Part shown: positions 24,853 to 32,366 of the stretch, one piece after another | Numbering within the stretch: position 1 is the stretch's first letter | Layout of the letters: every line of letters starts with the position of its first letter | Source of the DNA: Palsa-872 sp036495195 | Lineage (GTDB): Bacteria; Chloroflexota; Dormibacteria; Dormibacterales; Dormibacteraceae | Length of the DNA stretch: 33,018 bases | NCBI GenBank assembly: GCA_036495195.1 | Contig: DASXNH010000261.1 | Span: 1 to 33,018 of the forward strand | Direction: 5' to 3' | Translations under genes and position numbers: made by a program | Notes under the pieces: generated by a model | What the model was told of the DNA's origin: nothing | What the model saw: the letters and a program-made list of their open reading frames with translations, nothing else | The model's database searches: none

Positions 24853-25992
24853 GTGGATTTCGAGTTCTCCGAGGAGCAGATCGCGATCCGGGAAACGATC
24901 CGCGAGCTCGTTCAGGACAAGGTCGCTCCCCGGGCCGCGGAAATCGACGCGAAGTCCGAATACCCGAAGGACATCGAGAGGTTGTTCGCGGAGAACGGCA
25001 TCCTGGGCATCCCATTCCCTGAGCAGTACGGGGGGATCTCCGGCTCCAGCGTTTCGATCTGCATGGGTATCGAGGAGATCGCCAAAGCGTGCGCAACCTC
25101 ATCGTTGATCCTCGCCGTTCAGGCGCTCGGCGCATACCCGATCCTGGTCGCCGGCACTGAGGAGCAAAAGAAACGGCTGTGCCCGCCATTGGCCACTGGG
25201 GAGAAGGTCGCCGCGTACGCGCTCTCCGAGACAGGAAGCGGCTCCGACGCCGCCGCGATGAAAACACGTGCCGTCCGTCACGGGAACGAGTACGTGCTGA
25301 ACGGCACGAAGCAGTTCATCAGCGGAGGCAGCATTGCCGGCACACTCGTCGTCTTCGCGCAGACCGATCCTGAAGCCAACCAACGCGGCATCTCCGCCTT
25401 CGTGCTCGAGCGCGAGACAAGTCCCTGGAAGGCTGACAAGCTCGAGCACAAGCTCGGGATTCGCGGCTTTCCCACTGCGCAGCTGGTTTTCGAAGACGTA
25501 AAAGTACCGATTGCCAACCGACTTGGCGAGGAGGGCACCGGCTTCAAACTCGCCCTGGCTGTGCTGGACAGGTCGCGCCCTGGCATCGGGGCGCAGGCGT
25601 TGGGGATCGCGGAGGGGGCGTTCGATTACGCGCTGAATTACGTCAAGGAAAGGAAACAGTTCGGCCAGCCAATCGCCAGCTTCCAGGGCATCCAGTTCAT
25701 GCTGGCCGACATCGCCACTCAGATCGAAGCTGCACGGCATCTTGTTTATCGAGCGGCGACCAAGGTGGACGCGAAGGCTTCGGATCTGACCATGGTTGCA
25801 GCGATGGCAAAGCTGTTCGCATCGGATATGGCGATGAGGGTGACCACCGACTGCGTGCAGCTCCTCGGCGGCTACGGCTACATCTCGGACTACCCAGTCG
25901 AGCGAATGATGCGTGATGCGAAGATCACCCAGATCTACGAAGGCACCAACCAGATTCAGAGGGTGGTCATCGCGAGATCGTTGCTGCGGTGA
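24853..25992 (+). CDS. Acyl-CoA dehydrogenase (short/branched-chain type)
   Basis: A 379-residue acyl-CoA dehydrogenase with canonical features: MDFEFSEEQIAIRETIREL start, YALSETGSGSDAAAMKT flavin motif, NGTKQFISGG, RKQFGQPIASFQGIQFMLADIA, QLLGGYGYISDYPVERMMRDAKI and catalytic Glu363 in IYEGTNQIQR. Of the three copies here it is closest to butyryl/short-branched-chain dehydrogenases by general look, though this is impression rather than alignment. GTG 24853 lies 9 nt after the previous gene. Its stop overlaps the GTG of a DUF4190-like membrane gene (GTGA, 25989-25992). Reduced enzyme would need ETF, and FixC at 4066 is a candidate quinone-linked acceptor. Confidence 0.93.
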   Translation: MDFEFSEEQIAIRETIRELVQDKVAPRAAEIDAKSEYPKDIERLFAENGILGIPFPEQYGGISGSSVSICMGIEEIAKACATSSLILAVQALGAYPILVAGTEEQKKRLCPPLATGEKVAAYALSETGSGSDAAAMKTRAVRHGNEYVLNGTKQFISGGSIAGTLVVFAQTDPEANQRGISAFVLERETSPWKADKLEHKLGIRGFPTAQLVFEDVKVPIANRLGEEGTGFKLALAVLDRSRPGIGAQALGIAEGAFDYALNYVKERKQFGQPIASFQGIQFMLADIATQIEAARHLVYRAATKVDAKASDLTMVAAMAKLFASDMAMRVTTDCVQLLGGYGYISDYPVERMMRDAKITQIYEGTNQIQRVVIARSLLR

Positions 25993-26402
25993 CGCTGCAC
26001 AGCCCGGAGTCGCTCGAGCCATCCGTGCAGGAGAGATCGCCGTATCCGCAACCTCCCGCCGTGGCGCCGTACCATCCCCCGCCCGACTATCCCCCTCCGT
26101 CGATCGGACGCGCCGCGCCCACCGATGGTCGCGCTGTCATCTCGGTCATCGCCGCGATCTTCGGCATCCTCCTGGGCCTTCCGTTCGGTCTCCCCGGCCT
26201 GGCCCTTGGTCCGATGGCCTACTTTCTGGGCCGCTCGGCGACCTCACGGATCCACGGTGCCGCCGAACCAGCGAGAGGTCGGGGCCTGGCGGTGACGGGC
26301 TCGGTGCTGGGCATCGTCGCGACCGCGATCGGGGCAGTCGTCACACTGGCCTGGCTGGTGCTGCTGCTGGTGGCCGCATCGGCCACTCCGACCTTGGGGT
26401 AG
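25989..26402 (+). CDS. DUF4190-like small membrane protein
   Basis: A 137-residue protein with a Pro-rich cytosolic N-terminus (residues about 1-45, PYHPPPDYPPPS) and two hydrophobic hairpins: VISVIAAIFGILLGLPFGLPGLALGPMAYFLG and GLAVTGSVLGIVATAIGAVVTLAWLVLLLV. The Gly-rich helices with an intervening short loop resemble DUF4190, whose function is unknown. The GTG start overlaps the dehydrogenase stop (GTGA), but no metabolic link is apparent. It groups with the next two membrane genes and with the RDD genes at the right edge by its proline-rich head. Confidence 0.72.
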   Translation: MTLHSPESLEPSVQERSPYPQPPAVAPYHPPPDYPPPSIGRAAPTDGRAVISVIAAIFGILLGLPFGLPGLALGPMAYFLGRSATSRIHGAAEPARGRGLAVTGSVLGIVATAIGAVVTLAWLVLLLVAASATPTLG

Positions 26403-26408
26403 AAACGC

Positions 26409-27047
26409 GTGGACAGAATCACAGAGGCGTTCACCTGGCCCTTTCGCGACCCCGACTGGGTTTCCAAGCTGCTGATCATCGCGCTGACTCTCTTGATTCC
26501 GATCATCGGTTCGATCAACGGGCTGGGCTGGATGCTCGCGTCGCTCGACCGGCTGCGCGCGGGAGAGGAGAGGCTTGCGCCAGCCAACCTGAGCTACATC
26601 GGCCGAGGCCTTCGATTGTTCGCGGTGGAGTTGATCTACGCGCTGGCGATCGTGGTCGTCGCACTGCTGGTCTTCGTTCCCGCCCTCGCGTTGTCGGTGA
26701 ACCAGGGACAGGGTTCCGCCAACACCGGTTTGATTGCGGCTGCGGTGCTGTTGAACCTGATCGGCTTCAGCGTGATCACAGTGCTGAGCCTGGCTCTGAC
26801 CTTCCTTGGGCCGGCCATCGTGCTGGCCACCGACCGGGGGGGCGTGGCCGCCGGAATCGACGTTCGCGCGGTGGTTCGCCGATCTCGCGCGAATCTGAAC
26901 CACACCCTGATCGCCGGCCTTATGCTGATCGCCGCCAGCTTCGTCGGCTCGATCGGGTCAGTGGCATGCATCGTCGGTGTTCTCGTGACCTCGGCCTACG
27001 CGCTGGCGATGCAGGCCTGGATAATTCGCAGCTTCGAGAAGGGGTAG
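26409..27047 (+). CDS. DUF4013-like polytopic membrane protein
   Basis: A 212-residue membrane protein with about five hydrophobic segments. The N-terminus ITEAFTWPFRDPDWVSKLLIIALTLLIPIIG is typical of DUF4013 proteins (amphipathic lead then helix), followed by GWMLASLDRLRAGEERLAP, a loop characteristic of that family, and later paired helices. The family is of unknown function and common in Gram-positives and cyanobacteria. The GTG start is 6 nt after the DUF4190-like stop. The TAG stop is followed by a hairpin and then the Shine-Dalgarno of the next polyproline gene. Confidence 0.72.
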   Translation: MDRITEAFTWPFRDPDWVSKLLIIALTLLIPIIGSINGLGWMLASLDRLRAGEERLAPANLSYIGRGLRLFAVELIYALAIVVVALLVFVPALALSVNQGQGSANTGLIAAAVLLNLIGFSVITVLSLALTFLGPAIVLATDRGGVAAGIDVRAVVRRSRANLNHTLIAGLMLIAASFVGSIGSVACIVGVLVTSAYALAMQAWIIRSFEKG

Positions 27048-27049
27048 TG

Positions 27050-27065
27050 CGCCGCGGAAGCGGCG
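27050..27065 (+). other. GGAA-loop hairpin beside a Shine-Dalgarno
   Basis: CGCCGC (27050-27055), GGAA loop, GCGGCG (27060-27065): a perfect 6-bp stem (seven with a G-T wobble) capped by a GNRA tetraloop, one base before AAGGAGGAG (27067-27075). It could insulate or modulate translation of the 27080 gene. Confidence 0.45.
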
Positions 27066-27066
27066 T

Positions 27067-27075
27067 AAGGAGGAG
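27067..27075 (+). promoter_or_regulatory. Strong Shine-Dalgarno of polyproline gene
   Basis: AAGGAGGAG at 27067-27075 ends 4 nt before ATG 27080. Confidence 0.7.
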
Positions 27076-27079
27076 TTAG

Positions 27080-27562
27080 ATGTCCGATTTGCCGCCGCCG
27101 CCGCCAAGCGGAGGATTTACGCCACCACCGCCGCCGCCGGGTGGTGGGTTTACGCCTCCGCCGCCACCACCACCGCCGCCGCCGCCACCTCCGGGAGGAG
27201 GCTTTGTGCCTTCGCCACCACCGGCCGGGGGCTATGTGCCACCGCCGCCTGCTGGCTACACCGGAGCGGCGGTCGCGGGCCCCCGGACCGACGGCCTCGC
27301 AATCGGCGCTCTCATCGCGGGCATCCTGTCACTGGTCTGTTTCTGGCCGCTGTGCCTCGGCATCATCCTGGGTCCTGCCGCCGCGATCATGGGATTCATC
27401 TCCCGGCAGCGAATCGCCGCCAGTGGCGGCAGCGTGAGCGGGGGTGGCCTCGCCCTGGCCGGCTTGATCCTCGGCATCATTGGCTTCATCGCCAGCGCGG
27501 CGTGGGCGATTTTCACGATCTTCCTCGCAGCGCACTCGAACGGCAACACGATCACGCCTTGA
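27080..27562 (+). CDS. Polyproline-headed DUF4190 membrane protein
   Basis: A 160-residue protein. The first about 65 residues are runs of 5, 6, 13, 3 and 4 prolines split by Gly-Gly-Phe/Tyr units (PSGGF, GGGFT, AGGYVP, AGYTGA). The rest has two hydrophobic segments, LAIGALIAGILSLVCFWPLCLGIILG and GLALAGLILGIIGFIASAAWAIFTIFL, with SRQRIAASGG between them, the DUF4190 pattern. The run of 13 prolines would stall ribosomes without EF-P. Proline-rich heads of such proteins are presumed protein-contact tails on the cytosolic face; function is unknown. It has a strong Shine-Dalgarno preceded by a hairpin and is followed by a terminator-like stem-loop. Confidence 0.82.
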   Translation: MSDLPPPPPSGGFTPPPPPPGGGFTPPPPPPPPPPPPPGGGFVPSPPPAGGYVPPPPAGYTGAAVAGPRTDGLAIGALIAGILSLVCFWPLCLGIILGPAAAIMGFISRQRIAASGGSVSGGGLALAGLILGIIGFIASAAWAIFTIFLAAHSNGNTITP

Positions 27563-27595
27563 TCCGTCACCGGTGGTGACCGGTTTCCGGCTGGT

Positions 27596-27629
27596 GAGGC
27601 TCGGTGGGTTGCGTAACCCCCCGGGCCTC
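27596..27629 (+). terminator. Long stem-loop terminator candidate
   Basis: A 15-bp stem (27596-27610 with 27615-27629) with one wobble, one mismatch and a GCGT loop lies 33 nt after the polyproline gene stop and 26 nt before the next -10 element. A weak T-containing stretch (TCGTCGTTTC) follows at 27631-27640. Confidence 0.6.
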
Positions 27630-27655
27630 ATCGTCGTTTCATAGGGCCTGGACGC

Positions 27656-27661
27656 TAAACT
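27656..27661 (+). promoter_or_regulatory. TAAACT -10 element of LCP gene
   Basis: TAAACT (27656-27661), identical to the hexamer before sucC, ends 4 nt before GTG 27666 and 10 nt before ATG 27672. Typical spacing predicts transcription start near 27668, favouring ATG 27672 with a leader of a few bases. Confidence 0.4.
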
Positions 27662-27671
27662 CCCAGTGCGC

Positions 27672-29117
27672 ATGCTTAGGGCCAGGCCAAGGGCCAGGCG
27701 ATCCCGCTACAACGTCTCCTACCGCCTGACTCGTTCGGTCCCGGCGATGATCGTTGCCGCCCTGCTGATCGTCCTGCTCGTCGGGGCGACCCTCACCTAC
27801 AAGCGGCTGGACGATTTCATCGCCGCCACCACCGGTCATCACATCAATCCAATCGGTGAGGTGGTTCAGGTCCTCGAGCCGGCCCAGGGCACGATCGCAT
27901 ACAAGCTCAAGCACGGCCAGCGCGTCAACATCCTTCTGCTCGGCCGCGGCGGCTACGAGAATGACGCGCCGTACCTCACCGACTCGATCATGGCCGTGAC
28001 CATCGATCCTGCCAGCGACCGGGTGGTGCTCGCATCGATCCCGCGAGACCTGGTGGTGAAGATGACACTTCAGAGCCCAGGTCGGACGTGGGCCAACAAG
28101 ATCAACGCGGCCTACGAGGTCCCGTACACCAACATCATCTGTTGTGTCGCCAAGGCATATACCGGGCGGGATGGCGGCGGTCACGCCGCCGAGCACGAGG
28201 TCAGCAAGATCACCGGCCTCACGTTCGACAGGTACATCGCCGTTGACTTCGTCGCGTTTCGGGACATGGTGAACGCACTCGGCGGCGTTGACGTGTGCCT
28301 GACCTCAGCGCTCGACGACACGTCATATCCGGACTACAAGGGTGGATACCACCCGATCCACTTCAAAGCCGGCTGCCAGCACCTGAATGGGGAGCAGGCG
28401 CTGGAGATCGCGCGGTCGCGGCACGCCGTCCAGGCTGCCCAGTCGTCGGACTTTGGTCGCGCCCGCCGCCAGCAGGACATCATGCAGGCGATCAAGAACA
28501 AGACGACGTCGGTCAACGGTTTCTCGAAGGCGCCGCAGCTCTTGAACGCGCTGCAGAAGAACATCACCACCGACATGACGCTGTCCGACATGAAGGCGAT
28601 CTACGACTGGGGGAAGAACCTGCCCAACACCTCGATCATCAGGGTGGCTCTGACGGCGCCGCAGCCAGGGACTGCCGGCAACCTCCTCGACTTTGCGGAC
28701 TGTGGCATGGGGCCATACGTGTCGCAACTCTGTCCCCTCGACCAGAGCTACTCGATGATTCACCGCTACATCAAGTACCTGTTGATCAGTCCCACCGTGC
28801 TGGCGGAGAAGGCGCCGATCCAGATCGCGAACGGCTCCAACAACTTCGTGGACCTCGCGAGTCGCGTGACTGGCATGTTCGACCCGACCGGCCTGATGCT
28901 GACCGATCCCATTCCTCATGCCCCCTCGTCGAAGACGGTGATACTGGATTATTCGGGTGGGCAGTTTCCGCTCACCGCGAAGTGGCTGGCGACTTACTTT
29001 GGCGCCAAGGTGGTCCAGGCCACACCGGCCAACCCCGCGCCCGCCCGCTACCAGCAGACGTTTGGGCTGGTGGTGATCGTGGGCCACGACTTCGCCGCCC
29101 GCTTCCTGGGGCAATAA
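27672..29117 (+). CDS. LytR-CpsA-Psr (LCP) family wall-polymer ligase
   Basis: A 481-residue protein with basic N-terminus (RARPRARRSRYN), one membrane anchor (about 23-45, VPAMIVAALLIVLLVGATLTY), then an extracellular LCP domain: VNILLLGRGG, DAPYLTDSIMAVTID, SIPRDLVV with Arg125, and the later SRHAVQAAQSSDFGRARRQQDIMQAI arginine-rich motif that binds the polyprenyl pyrophosphate. A LytR_C domain ends the protein (APIQIANGSNN to the C-terminus). LCP enzymes transfer teichoic acid-like or arabinogalactan-like polymers from a lipid carrier to peptidoglycan, so the cell probably has a monoderm-type wall. The start may be GTG 27666. A structured inverted repeat lies directly after the stop. Confidence 0.92.
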   Translation: MLRARPRARRSRYNVSYRLTRSVPAMIVAALLIVLLVGATLTYKRLDDFIAATTGHHINPIGEVVQVLEPAQGTIAYKLKHGQRVNILLLGRGGYENDAPYLTDSIMAVTIDPASDRVVLASIPRDLVVKMTLQSPGRTWANKINAAYEVPYTNIICCVAKAYTGRDGGGHAAEHEVSKITGLTFDRYIAVDFVAFRDMVNALGGVDVCLTSALDDTSYPDYKGGYHPIHFKAGCQHLNGEQALEIARSRHAVQAAQSSDFGRARRQQDIMQAIKNKTTSVNGFSKAPQLLNALQKNITTDMTLSDMKAIYDWGKNLPNTSIIRVALTAPQPGTAGNLLDFADCGMGPYVSQLCPLDQSYSMIHRYIKYLLISPTVLAEKAPIQIANGSNNFVDLASRVTGMFDPTGLMLTDPIPHAPSSKTVILDYSGGQFPLTAKWLATYFGAKVVQATPANPAPARYQQTFGLVVIVGHDFAARFLGQ

Positions 29118-29121
29118 ATAA

Positions 29122-29204
29122 ATGAGAGGGAACCAGTCGGGGGAGGGGACCCCGGCCAACCCTGCCGCGCGGTAATGAGGTCGAACCAGTCGGTTCCCTC
29201 TCAT
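29122..29204. repeat. 13-bp inverted repeat with internal hairpin
   Basis: ATGAGAGGGAACC (29122-29134) is perfectly inverted as GGTTCCCTCTCAT (29192-29204), enclosing 57 nt. Inside, CGGGG/CCCCG (29138-29142 with 29150-29154) makes a second stem. GAACCAGTCGG recurs directly at 29130-29140 and 29183-29193, overlapping both arms. It begins 4 nt after the LCP stop. It could be a structured RNA 3' end, a small RNA, or a REP/MITE-type repeat. No T-run follows. Confidence 0.6.
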
Positions 29205-29254
29205 CGCCAGGCGCTGCGCGCGTGGCTGCTCTCCCTCCCGGGATGAGTCGCTGC

Positions 29255-29260
29255 TAAGTT
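29255..29260 (+). promoter_or_regulatory. Leaderless -10 element of meaB
   Basis: TAAGTT (29255-29260) ends 6 nt before ATG 29267 and directly abuts the alternative GTG 29261, which favours ATG 29267. No Shine-Dalgarno is present. Confidence 0.4.
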
Positions 29261-29266
29261 GTGGCC

Positions 29267-30253
29267 ATGGCCGATGCAGACGGCGATGGCGACCTGGCCG
29301 GGCGGTTTCGCGCCGGCGACATCCGTGCTCTGGCACGTGCGATAAGCCTCGTCGAGCGCCGCGACCCAGGGGTTCGTGCGCTTGAGACACCTCCGAAGGC
29401 AAGGCAAGGCCCCGCGGTCGTTGGGTTCACAGGCGCTCCCGGCACCGGGAAATCGACGCTCGTCGACGCACTCGTCGCCCTCCTGCGCAAACAGGACAGG
29501 TCGGTGGCGGTCATCGCCACCGACCCGAACTCCCCTTTCACGGGTGGGGCGATCCTCGGCGACAGGATCCGGATGCAGCGGCACGCGCTGGACCCGAAGG
29601 TATTCATCCGCAGCATGGGCGCCAGGGGTCATCTTGGCGGGCTCTCCCTGGCGACGCGGGAGGCGATCAGGTTGCTGGGAGCCTTCGGTTTCGACCAGGT
29701 GATCCTTGAGACGGTCGGCGTTGGCCAGTCGGAGCTAGAGGTGGCCGCCGTCGCGGACACCACCGTCGTGGTCATGACTCCAAACCTTGGCGATGGCGTG
29801 CAGATGATCAAGGCGGGGATCCTGGAGATCGCCGACATCTTCGTCGTCAACAAGGCCGACCTCGAGGGGTACCAGCGGGTCGCGATGGAGCTCCGCGCCA
29901 TGTTGAGCCTCCGTGCTCCTGGGGCCACCGGGACAGCCGCGAAGCCCTGGAAGCCGCCGATCGTCGCCACGGTGGCCGCGCGTCAGGAGGGGATCGATGA
30001 CATGTGGGCCGCGATCGAAGCCCACCGCGCGTATCTCGAATCGAGCGGCCGGGTCCAGGAGTTGGCCGCGAAGCGCCTCAAGGATGAGACGGCCGAGGTC
30101 GTCGCCGAACTCGCCCGCCAGCGGGCCAGGCTGGCCCTCGGCGAGGACAGCACGTTGACCCGGAGCCTCCTGAAAGACGGCTCCCCATATCGGGCCGCCG
30201 AGGAGATCCTCAACCGGATCGGCGCCGATGGCCGCAAGCGTGGGAAAGGCTGA
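29267..30253 (+). CDS. meaB: MeaB/ArgK-type G-protein chaperone of B12 mutase
   Basis: A 328-residue GTPase of the MeaB/MMAA family, which loads and protects adenosylcobalamin in acyl-CoA mutases. The Walker A motif GAPGTGKS is at residues 56-63, DPNSPFTGGAILGDRIRM and SMGARGHLGGLS form the family-specific switch regions, ETVGVGQSE is the second switch, and NKADLEG is the base-recognition motif. The C-terminal helix region after about residue 250 fits the dimerisation arm. ATG 29267 is favoured over GTG 29261 by the -10 spacing. It lies 29 nt upstream of the second mutase large chain, itself followed by the B12-binding chain, so this locus holds the same three modules that are fused in IcmF. 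Confidence 0.94.
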   Translation: MADADGDGDLAGRFRAGDIRALARAISLVERRDPGVRALETPPKARQGPAVVGFTGAPGTGKSTLVDALVALLRKQDRSVAVIATDPNSPFTGGAILGDRIRMQRHALDPKVFIRSMGARGHLGGLSLATREAIRLLGAFGFDQVILETVGVGQSELEVAAVADTTVVVMTPNLGDGVQMIKAGILEIADIFVVNKADLEGYQRVAMELRAMLSLRAPGATGTAAKPWKPPIVATVAARQEGIDDMWAAIEAHRAYLESSGRVQELAAKRLKDETAEVVAELARQRARLALGEDSTLTRSLLKDGSPYRAAEEILNRIGADGRKRGKG

Positions 30254-30269
30254 CTTCCGACCTCGGGGA

Positions 30270-30275
30270 GATAAT
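30270..30275 (+). promoter_or_regulatory. GATAAT -10-like element before mutase
   Basis: GATAAT (30270-30275) ends 7 nt before ATG 30283 in the 29-nt gap after meaB. It differs from TATAAT only at the first base and has the leaderless spacing. Confidence 0.35.
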
Positions 30276-30282
30276 TGAATAG

Positions 30283-31926
30283 ATGAAGGTCCGAGCTCGC
30301 GACGCCAAGGAGGTTTGGAAGGAGGAATTCGAGTCCAGCCCGACGCGTGGGGACGAGATCGAGACTTCCACGATCTCGGGCATCGCGCTCAAGCCTCTCT
30401 ACACCGCCGACGACCTGCCGAAGCGCGATGAGGAGATGCCCGGGGTCTTCCCCTACACGCGCGGCATCCACCCGGGCGGCTACCGCGGCCGCCTGTGGAC
30501 CATGCGCCAGTTCTCGGGCTTCGCCACGGCCGAGGAGACCAACCGGCGCTACAAGTACCTGCTTGCGAACGGGCAGACCGGGCTATCGGTCGCTTTCGAC
30601 ATGCCCACGCTCATGGGACAGGACTCGGACGCTCCGACCAGCCGCGGAGAGATCGGCCACTGCGGCGTCGCCATCGATTCTCTGGCGGATATGGAGACGC
30701 TGTTCGATGGGATCCCGTTGGGCGAGATAACGACCTCGATGACCATCAACTCGCCGGCCGCGATCCTGCTCTGCATGTACATAGCGGTGGCGGAGAAGCA
30801 GGGCGTGCCCATGTCAGCCCTGGGCGGCACTTTGCAGAACGACATCCTCAAAGAGTTCATCGCCCAGAAGGAGTTCATCTTTCCGCCGGTGCCATCGATG
30901 CGGCTCGTCGTGGACTCCATCGAGTTCTGCGCCAAAGAGGTTCCGAAGTGGAACACGATCTCCATCTCGGGCTATCACATCCGCGAAGCCGGTTCCACGG
31001 CGGCCCAGGAGCTTGCCTTCACCCTCGCCGACGGAATGGCATACGTCGATGCGTGCGTGGAACGCGGCATGCGGATCGACGACTTCGCGTCCCGCCTCTC
31101 ATTCTTCTTCGATGCCCATATCGATTTCTTCGAGGAGATCGCCAAGTTCCGGGCGGCGAGGCGCATCTGGGCCCGCTGGATGCGGGATCGCTATGGCGCC
31201 CAGGACGGGCGGTCTCTGAAGTTGCGGTTCCACACGCAGACGGCGGGAGTCTCGCTGACCGCACAGCAGCCCGAGCTGAACATCGCGCGTACCGCCATCG
31301 AAGCGTTGGCAGCGGTGCTTGGCGGCACCCAGTCGCTGCACACGAACGCGATGGACGAGGTGCTCGCTCTTCCTACGGACAAGGCGGCGCGTCTCGCGCT
31401 GCGCACGCAGCAGCTGCTGGCATATGAGACAGGTGTGGCGAACACCGTCGACCCGCTCGGCGGTAGCTACCTGGTCGAGGCGCTCACCGATGAGATCGAG
31501 CGGCAGGCCGAGGTCTACTTCAAGCGGATCGAGGAGCTGGGCGGCGTGATTCCGGCGATCGAGGCGAGTTTTTTCCAGAAGGAGATTGCCGACTCGGCTT
31601 TCCGATACCAGCAGGAGCTGGAGCAGAAACGAAGGCTGATCGTCGGCGTCAACGAATTCACCGTCGACGACGAGGAGCCGATGGAGATCCTCAGGATCGA
31701 CCCCAAGCTGGAGGGGGAACAGGTCGCGCGGGTGAAAGAGGTGCGGCGTACTCGCGATCAGGCGAGGTGTAACAAGTCTTTGGCCGCGCTTCGAAAGGCG
31801 GCGGCGGGCACCGACAACCTCATGCCCTACATCCTCGAATCAGTCCGCGCCTACGCTACCGAAGGCGAGATCATGAACACGCTGATCGAGGTCTTCGGCA
31901 TCTATACAGAGAAGGCGGTTATTTAG
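30283..31926 (+). CDS. icmA: Acyl-CoA mutase large chain, isobutyryl-CoA mutase type
   Basis: A 547-residue B12-dependent mutase barrel subunit without its own cobalamin domain. It has FPYTRGIHPGGYRGRLW, SISGYHIREAGST with the catalytic His, LRFHTQTAGVSL and GGTQSLHTNAMDE. At the two substrate-reading positions it has Phe77 (MRQFSGF) and Gln195 (EFIAQKEF), 118 apart, matching Phe80 and Gln198 of Streptomyces IcmA rather than the Tyr/Arg of methylmalonyl-CoA mutase. The predicted reaction is isobutyryl-CoA to n-butyryl-CoA; 2-hydroxyisobutyryl-CoA mutase shares the Gln but has Ile at the first position. Automated annotation would probably call it methylmalonyl-CoA mutase. The B12 chain starts on the base after its stop (TAG then ATG). 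Confidence 0.88.
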   Translation: MKVRARDAKEVWKEEFESSPTRGDEIETSTISGIALKPLYTADDLPKRDEEMPGVFPYTRGIHPGGYRGRLWTMRQFSGFATAEETNRRYKYLLANGQTGLSVAFDMPTLMGQDSDAPTSRGEIGHCGVAIDSLADMETLFDGIPLGEITTSMTINSPAAILLCMYIAVAEKQGVPMSALGGTLQNDILKEFIAQKEFIFPPVPSMRLVVDSIEFCAKEVPKWNTISISGYHIREAGSTAAQELAFTLADGMAYVDACVERGMRIDDFASRLSFFFDAHIDFFEEIAKFRAARRIWARWMRDRYGAQDGRSLKLRFHTQTAGVSLTAQQPELNIARTAIEALAAVLGGTQSLHTNAMDEVLALPTDKAARLALRTQQLLAYETGVANTVDPLGGSYLVEALTDEIERQAEVYFKRIEELGGVIPAIEASFFQKEIADSAFRYQQELEQKRRLIVGVNEFTVDDEEPMEILRIDPKLEGEQVARVKEVRRTRDQARCNKSLAALRKAAAGTDNLMPYILESVRAYATEGEIMNTLIEVFGIYTEKAVI

Positions 31927-32346
31927 ATGAGCGCGCAAACCGCGGTGAGGCCGGTGCGAATTCTGGTGGCCAAGGTTGGCCTCGACGGCCACGACCGCGG
32001 TGTCAAGGTCGTCGCCAGGGCGCTGCGCGATGCCGGCTACGAGGTCATCTACACGGGCCTGCGCCAGACGCCGGAGATGGTGGTTGACGCGGCGCTTCAG
32101 GAGGACGCCCAGGTGATTGGTCTCTCCATCCATTCCGGCGCCCACATGACCTTGTTTCCAGCCGTCGTTCAGGAGTTGAAGCGGCGCAAGGCCACCGACA
32201 TCGTCGTGTTCGGCGGTGGCATCATCCCCGAGGACGACATCGCCGCCCTCAAGAAGAAGGGCGTGGCCGAGCTCTTCACGCCAGGAACCCCGCTTCAAGT
32301 CATCGTCGACTGGTTGCGGTCGCGCTTCCCTCAGGGAGGGATCTGA
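31927..32346 (+). CDS. icmB: Cobalamin-binding small chain of acyl-CoA mutase
   Basis: A 139-residue B12-binding Rossmann domain. The base-off/His-on motif D-x-H-x-x-G is Asp20-Gly-His22-Asp-Arg-Gly25; His22 should ligate cobalt. GLSIHSGAHM is the SxL-type region and VFGGGIIP the GG motif that holds the nucleotide tail. The size matches IcmB or the separate small chain of archaeal-type mutases. ATG 31927 directly follows the large-chain TAG, so the two are translationally coupled. It is the only B12 domain in this window, so it may also serve the orphan large chain at 11441 (inference). Confidence 0.94.
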   Translation: MSAQTAVRPVRILVAKVGLDGHDRGVKVVARALRDAGYEVIYTGLRQTPEMVVDAALQEDAQVIGLSIHSGAHMTLFPAVVQELKRRKATDIVVFGGGIIPEDDIAALKKKGVAELFTPGTPLQVIVDWLRSRFPQGGI

Positions 32347-32352
32347 CCCTCC

Positions 32353-32366
32353 GCGAACGCGTTCGC
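32353..32366. repeat. Perfect 14-bp palindrome between convergent genes
   Basis: GCGAACGCGTTCGC at 32353-32366 fills most of the 20-nt gap between the icmB stop and the RDD gene stop. It may act as a bidirectional 3'-end hairpin or protein site. The two half-sites are too close for a LexA box (2 rather than 4 bp between CGAAC and GTTCG). Confidence 0.4.

Noticed and set aside
29122..29175. 17-codon ORF beginning inside the inverted repeat
   Set aside because: No Shine-Dalgarno, no TANNNT at leaderless spacing, and the ATG is part of the palindromic arm. The inverted repeat explains the sequence better.
32353..32366. GCGAACGCGTTCGC as a LexA box
   Set aside because: CGAAC and GTTCG are only 2 bp apart, and the site is between convergent 3' ends rather than in a promoter.
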